Positions 10,125-13,251 of a stretch of DNA of 13,251 nt are shown here, one piece after another. This stretch comes from Mollicutes bacterium. Lineage in GTDB: Bacteria > Bacillota_I > Bacilli_A > Izemoplasmatales > Izemoplasmataceae. The notes beneath the pieces are model-generated. The model saw only the letters and a list, made by a program, of their open reading frames with translations, searched no databases and was not told the origin of the DNA. Within the stretch, counting starts at the first letter, position 1; every line of letters starts with the position of its first letter. The stretch is from NCBI GenBank assembly GCA_003552275.1, contig PUKL01000029.1, positions 1 through 13,251 on the forward strand, in the 5' to 3' direction. The position numbers and the translations under genes were made by a program.

Positions 10125-10538
10125 ATGCCGACCATCAACCAACTCGTCAGAAAAGGACGCAAGACCCGCAAGAAAAAGTCCAAGTCCCCGCATCTCGCCA
10201 TCAACTACAACTCCATCAAGCGGCGCTACACCCACCTGCCCAGTCCGCAAAAACGCGGTGTGTGCGTGCGGGTCGCGACCATGACACCCAAGAAGCCGAA
10301 CTCGGCGCTCCGTAAATACGCCCGTGTCCGTTTGACGAACGGCGTGGAAGTGACGGCCTACATCCCCGGAATCGGCCACAAACTGCAAGAGCACAGCGTC
10401 GTCCTCATCCGTGGCGGTCGTGTCAAGGACCTGCCTGGTGTGCGTTATCATGTCGTCCGCGGCACACTGGACGCCGAAGGCGTAGTCGACCGGAAACAGG
10501 GACGTTCGAAATACGGAACCAAGAAGGAAGAAATGTAG
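10125..10538 (+). CDS. rpsL: 30S ribosomal protein S12
   Basis: S12 sits at the 30S decoding centre and influences accuracy and streptomycin response. The 137-residue length and the N-terminal segment (about 15-40) are of the Bacillus type, longer than the E. coli form. Conserved blocks are P-Q-K-R-G-V-C-V-R-V (41-50), T-P-K-K-P-N-S-A-L-R-K (54-64), I-P-G-I-G-H-K-L-Q-E-H-S-V-V-L-I-R-G-G-R-V-K (80-101) and D-L-P-G-V-R-Y-H (102-109). Lys56/Lys57 and Asp102, at positions where streptomycin-resistance changes usually occur, are the ordinary residues. A strong GAGGAGG (10112-10118) precedes ATG 10125. It is first in the rpsL-rpsG-fusA unit, 36 nt before rpsG. Confidence 0.98.
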   Translation: MPTINQLVRKGRKTRKKKSKSPHLAINYNSIKRRYTHLPSPQKRGVCVRVATMTPKKPNSALRKYARVRLTNGVEVTAYIPGIGHKLQEHSVVLIRGGRVKDLPGVRYHVVRGTLDAEGVVDRKQGRSKYGTKKEEM

Positions 10539-10574
10539 GTAGGAAAGATCGATTCTTGAAAGGAGGAACCTGCC

Positions 10575-11045
10575 ATGCCCCGCAGAGGACATGTGGCGAA
10601 ACGGGACGTACTGCCCGACCCGGTGTACGACTCGAAACTCGTCACGAAACTGATCAACAGCATCATGAAAGACGGCAAGAAGAACACGGCACAACGCATT
10701 CTCTACACGGCGTTCGACCGGATCGAAGAAATCGCCGGACGCCCCCCGCTCGAAGTGTTCGAAGAAGCGTTGGACAATGTCATGCCCACATTCGAAGTCC
10801 GGGCGCGTCGCGTCGGGGGACAGAACTACCAAGTCCCCATGGAAGTCCGTGAAGAAAGGCGTTACACGTTGGGACTTCGTTGGATCACCCAATACGCGAG
10901 ACTTCGTGGCGAGAAGACCATGGAAGAGCGTCTCGCCAAGGAAATCATCGCCGCCGCGAACGGCGAAGGACAATCCGTGAAGAAACGCGAAGACATGCAC
11001 AGAATGGCGGAGGCGAACAAAGCGTTTGCGCATTACCGCTGGTAA
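10575..11045 (+). CDS. rpsG: 30S ribosomal protein S7
   Basis: S7 nucleates assembly of the 30S head by binding the 3' major domain of 16S rRNA and lines the E-site mRNA exit. The product is 156 residues, the standard length. It begins M-P-R-R-G-H-V-A-K-R and contains the family blocks K-L-I-N-S-I-M-K-D-G-K-K, A-L-D-N-V-M-P-T-F-E-V-R-A-R-R-V-G-G and Y-Q-V-P-M-E-V. It ends A-N-K-A-F-A-H-Y-R-W as S7 does. AAAGGAGG (10559-10566) precedes ATG 10575. In E. coli S7 represses the str operon by binding the rpsL-rpsG gap; the 36-base gap here shows no obvious structure, so that mechanism is not evident. Confidence 0.98.
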   Translation: MPRRGHVAKRDVLPDPVYDSKLVTKLINSIMKDGKKNTAQRILYTAFDRIEEIAGRPPLEVFEEALDNVMPTFEVRARRVGGQNYQVPMEVREERRYTLGLRWITQYARLRGEKTMEERLAKEIIAAANGEGQSVKKREDMHRMAEANKAFAHYRW

Positions 11046-11066
11046 TAGCAGGAAGGAGCACCAATC

Positions 11067-13136
11067 ATGGCACGCAGATACAGCTTGGAGAAGACCCGGA
11101 ACATCGGCATAATGGCGCATATCGACGCCGGGAAGACAACGACGACTGAGCGCGTCCTCTTTCACACTGGTAAAATCCACAAGATGGGGGAGACGCACGA
11201 AGGTGCCTCCCAGATGGACTGGATGGACCAAGAACAAGAAAGAGGCATCACCATAACTTCCGCGGCAACGACCGCCTTTTGGCATGACCACCGTGTGAAC
11301 ATCATCGACACACCCGGTCATGTCGACTTCACCGTCGAGGTCTCCCGTTCTTTGCGTGTCTTGGATGGTGCGGTGACCGTCCTCGACGCCCAAGCCGGCG
11401 TCGAACCTCAGACGGAGACCGTCTGGCGACAGGCGACCGAATACATGGTCCCCCGCATCGTCTTTGTCAACAAGATGGACAAGATCGGCGCGGATTTCGC
11501 CTTCAGCGTGAAATCTCTCGACGAAAGACTCGGCGTGAAAGCGGCGGCCATCCAGTGGCCCATCGGCGCCGAGGTGGATTTCGAAGGCATCATCGACCTC
11601 GTGGAGATGAAAGCCTACCGTTATGACGGCGCTCCCGAAGAGAACCCCGTCGAGATCGACATCCCCGAGGATTACCGTGACATCGTCGAAGAAAGACGGG
11701 GTGAACTCATCGAGACGCTCGCCGATTTCGACGACGACATCATGATGATGTATCTCGAAGGCGAGGAGGTGCCCGTGGACACGATCAAGGAAGCCATCCG
11801 GAAAGCCACCCTCGATGTCGAATTCTTCCCCGTGCTTTGCGGCAGCGCCTTCAAGAACAAAGGTGTGAAGCTCGTCCTCGACGCGGTCATCGACTATCTG
11901 CCCGCCCCCACCGATGTCGTCCGCATCAAGGGAAAGATGAAAAACGGCGAAGAGGTGCGCGTGACATCTTCCGACGAAGAGAAATTCGCCGCCTTGGCCT
12001 TCAAGGTGGCCACCGACCCCTTCGTGGGCAGGCTCACCTATTTCCGCGTGTATTCGGGCGTATTGAAGAAAGGCTCCTATGTCCGCAACACGACGAAAGG
12101 CCACAAGGAGCGGGTGGGGCGCATCTTGCAGATGCATGCCAACCACAGAGAAGAGATCGATGCCGTCCATGCCGGCGACATCGCCGCGGCGATCGGCCTC
12201 AAGAACACATCGACCGGTGACACGTTGGCCGAGGTCAACCATCCGATCCTTCTCGAACAGATGAACTTCCCCGAGCCCGTCATCAGCGTCGCAATCGAGC
12301 CCAAGTCGAAAGCCGACCAGGACAAGATGGGAGAAGCCCTCCAGAAGCTCGCCGAAGAGGACCCGACCTTCCGGACCTGCACCGACGAAGAGACCGGACA
12401 GACCATCATCGCCGGGATGGGGGAACTCCATCTCGAGATCATCGTCGACAGGCTCAAACGCGAGTTCAAAGTGTCCGCGAATGTCGGCAAACCGCAAGTG
12501 AGCTACAGGGAGACCTTCACCACCGAAGCGGAAATCGAAGGCAAGTTCGTCCGCCAGACCGGCGGCCGGGGCCAATACGGCCATGTCTACATCCGCTTCG
12601 AGCCCAACCGGGGCGAAGGCTTCGAGTTCGTTGACGAGATTGTCGGCGGTGTCGTACCCCGCGAGTACATCCCCGCCGTCGAAGAAGGCATCAAAGAGGC
12701 TTTCGAACACGGTGTTCTCGCCGGCTATCCGATCATCGACGTCAAGGCCACTCTTTACGACGGTTCCTACCATGACGTCGACTCGAGCGAGATCGCCTTC
12801 AAGGTCGCATCGTCCCTCGCCGTCCGCGAGGCCAAGAACCGCTGTAAGGCCATCCTCTTGGAACCCGTCATGTTGGTCGATGTCATCGCTCCCGACGACT
12901 ATCTCGGAAACGTCATCGGCGATCTCACCGGACGGAGAGGCAAGGTGGAGAGCCAGCAAAAGCGAGGCAACGCCCACCAAGTCCGGGCGCTTGTACCGCT
13001 CGCCGAGATGTTCGGCTATGCGACGAGTCTCCGGTCGAACACACAGGGCCGCGGGAACTACACGATGCACTTTTCCCATTATGAGCCCGCGCCGAAATCC
13101 ATCGCCGAACGGATCGTCGAAAAACGCAACGGCTAG
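11067..13136 (+). CDS. fusA: Translation elongation factor G
   Basis: EF-G is the GTPase that drives tRNA-mRNA translocation and, with RRF, ribosome recycling. The product is 689 residues, close to the usual 690-700. The G domain carries A-H-I-D-A-G-K-T (17-24, P loop), R-G-I-T-I-T (59-64, switch I with Thr62), D-T-P-G-H (81-85, switch II), N-K-M-D (135-138) and G-S-A-F-K-N-K-G-V (G5 region). Domain II follows (near F-K-V-A-T-D-P-F-V-G-R-L), then domain III (G-M-G-E-L-H-L-E-I) and domains IV/V (G-R-G-Q-Y-G-H-V). The H-I-D-A-G-K-T P loop and E-G-A-S-Q-M-D-W-M-D are EF-G rather than LepA or tetracycline-protection signatures. AAGGAG (11053-11058) precedes ATG 11067, 21 nt after rpsG. No terminator is seen after its TAG, so some transcription may run into tuf. 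Confidence 0.97.
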   Translation: MARRYSLEKTRNIGIMAHIDAGKTTTTERVLFHTGKIHKMGETHEGASQMDWMDQEQERGITITSAATTAFWHDHRVNIIDTPGHVDFTVEVSRSLRVLDGAVTVLDAQAGVEPQTETVWRQATEYMVPRIVFVNKMDKIGADFAFSVKSLDERLGVKAAAIQWPIGAEVDFEGIIDLVEMKAYRYDGAPEENPVEIDIPEDYRDIVEERRGELIETLADFDDDIMMMYLEGEEVPVDTIKEAIRKATLDVEFFPVLCGSAFKNKGVKLVLDAVIDYLPAPTDVVRIKGKMKNGEEVRVTSSDEEKFAALAFKVATDPFVGRLTYFRVYSGVLKKGSYVRNTTKGHKERVGRILQMHANHREEIDAVHAGDIAAAIGLKNTSTGDTLAEVNHPILLEQMNFPEPVISVAIEPKSKADQDKMGEALQKLAEEDPTFRTCTDEETGQTIIAGMGELHLEIIVDRLKREFKVSANVGKPQVSYRETFTTEAEIEGKFVRQTGGRGQYGHVYIRFEPNRGEGFEFVDEIVGGVVPREYIPAVEEGIKEAFEHGVLAGYPIIDVKATLYDGSYHDVDSSEIAFKVASSLAVREAKNRCKAILLEPVMLVDVIAPDDYLGNVIGDLTGRRGKVESQQKRGNAHQVRALVPLAEMFGYATSLRSNTQGRGNYTMHFSHYEPAPKSIAERIVEKRNG

Positions 13137-13139
13137 AGA

Positions 13140-13168
13140 TTGAATTAACTTGCATTATAGGCTATAAT
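13140..13168 (+). promoter_or_regulatory. Sigma-A promoter for tuf
   Basis: The -35 TTGAAT (13140-13145), a 17-bp spacer and a perfect -10 TATAAT (13163-13168) lie just after the fusA stop. Transcription would start near 13175, about 42 nt before the tuf ATG. This extra promoter fits the need for several-fold more EF-Tu than EF-G. Confidence 0.82.
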
Positions 13169-13216
13169 ACGGTAAAATGACCTTGTTACAAGACCAATTA
13201 AGGAGGAAAAATACAA

Positions 13217-13251
13217 ATGGGCAAGGAAAAATTCGTACGTAAAGGAACACA
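13217..13251 (+). CDS. tuf: Translation elongation factor Tu (first 11 codons; 3' part outside window)
   Basis: Only M-G-K-E-K-F-V-R-K-G-T is inside the window. It fits the EF-Tu N-terminus (typically M-A-K-E-K-F followed by the GTPase domain), and tuf is the usual gene after fusA. TAAGGAGG (13199-13206) lies 10 nt before ATG 13217. EF-Tu delivers aminoacyl-tRNA to the ribosome with GTP. Identification rests on the short N-terminus and gene order. Confidence 0.88.
   Translation, partial: MGKEKFVRKGT

Noticed and set aside
10023..13079. Antisense open frame of about 1018 codons across rpsL, rpsG and fusA
   Set aside because: It is the mirror of strongly biased codon use in well-identified + strand genes, with no Shine-Dalgarno or recognisable domain, and it runs through a promoter region.
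13150..13168. TTGCAT at 13150-13155 as the tuf -35 box
   Set aside because: The spacing to TATAAT is only 7 bp; TTGAAT at 13140 gives 17 bp.

Overview
The window is a GC-rich bacterial housekeeping locus. It is the end of the L1/L10/L7-L12 ribosomal protein cluster, then the RNA polymerase beta/beta-prime genes, then the str-type cluster. The order on the + strand is rplA (3' end), L10 leader, rplJ, rplL, rsmC/ybxB-like methyltransferase, rpoB, rpoC, rpsL, rpsG, fusA and the first codons of tuf. Every gene reads the same way. No mobile element, CRISPR array, tRNA or rRNA is visible, and no gap without a gene exceeds about 210 bases.

Organism. Several traits point to Bacillota or a close relative on the Mollicutes side, such as an uncultured Acholeplasmatales, Izemoplasmatales or Erysipelotrichia-like lineage: the gene order, a ybxB-type methyltransferase between rplL and rpoB, a Bacillus-type L10 leader, a 137-residue S12 with the Bacillus-like N-terminal segment, and a compact beta-prime. 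TGA is used as a normal stop (methyltransferase, rpoB and rpoC all end in TGA, and rpoC's TGA is followed at once by a terminator). That argues against Mycoplasma/Spiroplasma, which read TGA as Trp. Coding regions are rich in NNC/NNG codons, while the gaps are AT-richer. Finer placement is not possible by eye.

Layout. (1) 1-543: the end of L1, a candidate promoter overlapping its 3' end, and the L10 leader, in which a three-way-junction fold and an intrinsic terminator are mutually exclusive. (2) 544-1497: rplJ and rplL, ending in a terminator hairpin. (3) 1529-2122: the methyltransferase, followed by a short gap and a strong extended -10 promoter at 2229-2257. (4) 2330-9971: rpoB and rpoC, ending in a textbook terminator. 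(5) 9984-13136: a consensus promoter, a leader of about 105 nt, then rpsL, rpsG and fusA. (6) 13140-13251: a separate promoter and the start of tuf.

The genes supply the ribosomal stalk (L10, L7/L12), the L1 stalk, the 30S proteins S12 and S7, the elongation GTPases EF-G and EF-Tu, a probable 16S rRNA methyltransferase and the RNA polymerase catalytic core. I found no new biological system. The points worth a second look are sequence oddities in conserved proteins (a Ser in the L1 Thr-Met-Gly motif, rifampicin-pocket substitutions and an extra segment in RpoB, an acidic/Phe-patterned RpoC tail) and a possible switching leader before rpsL.
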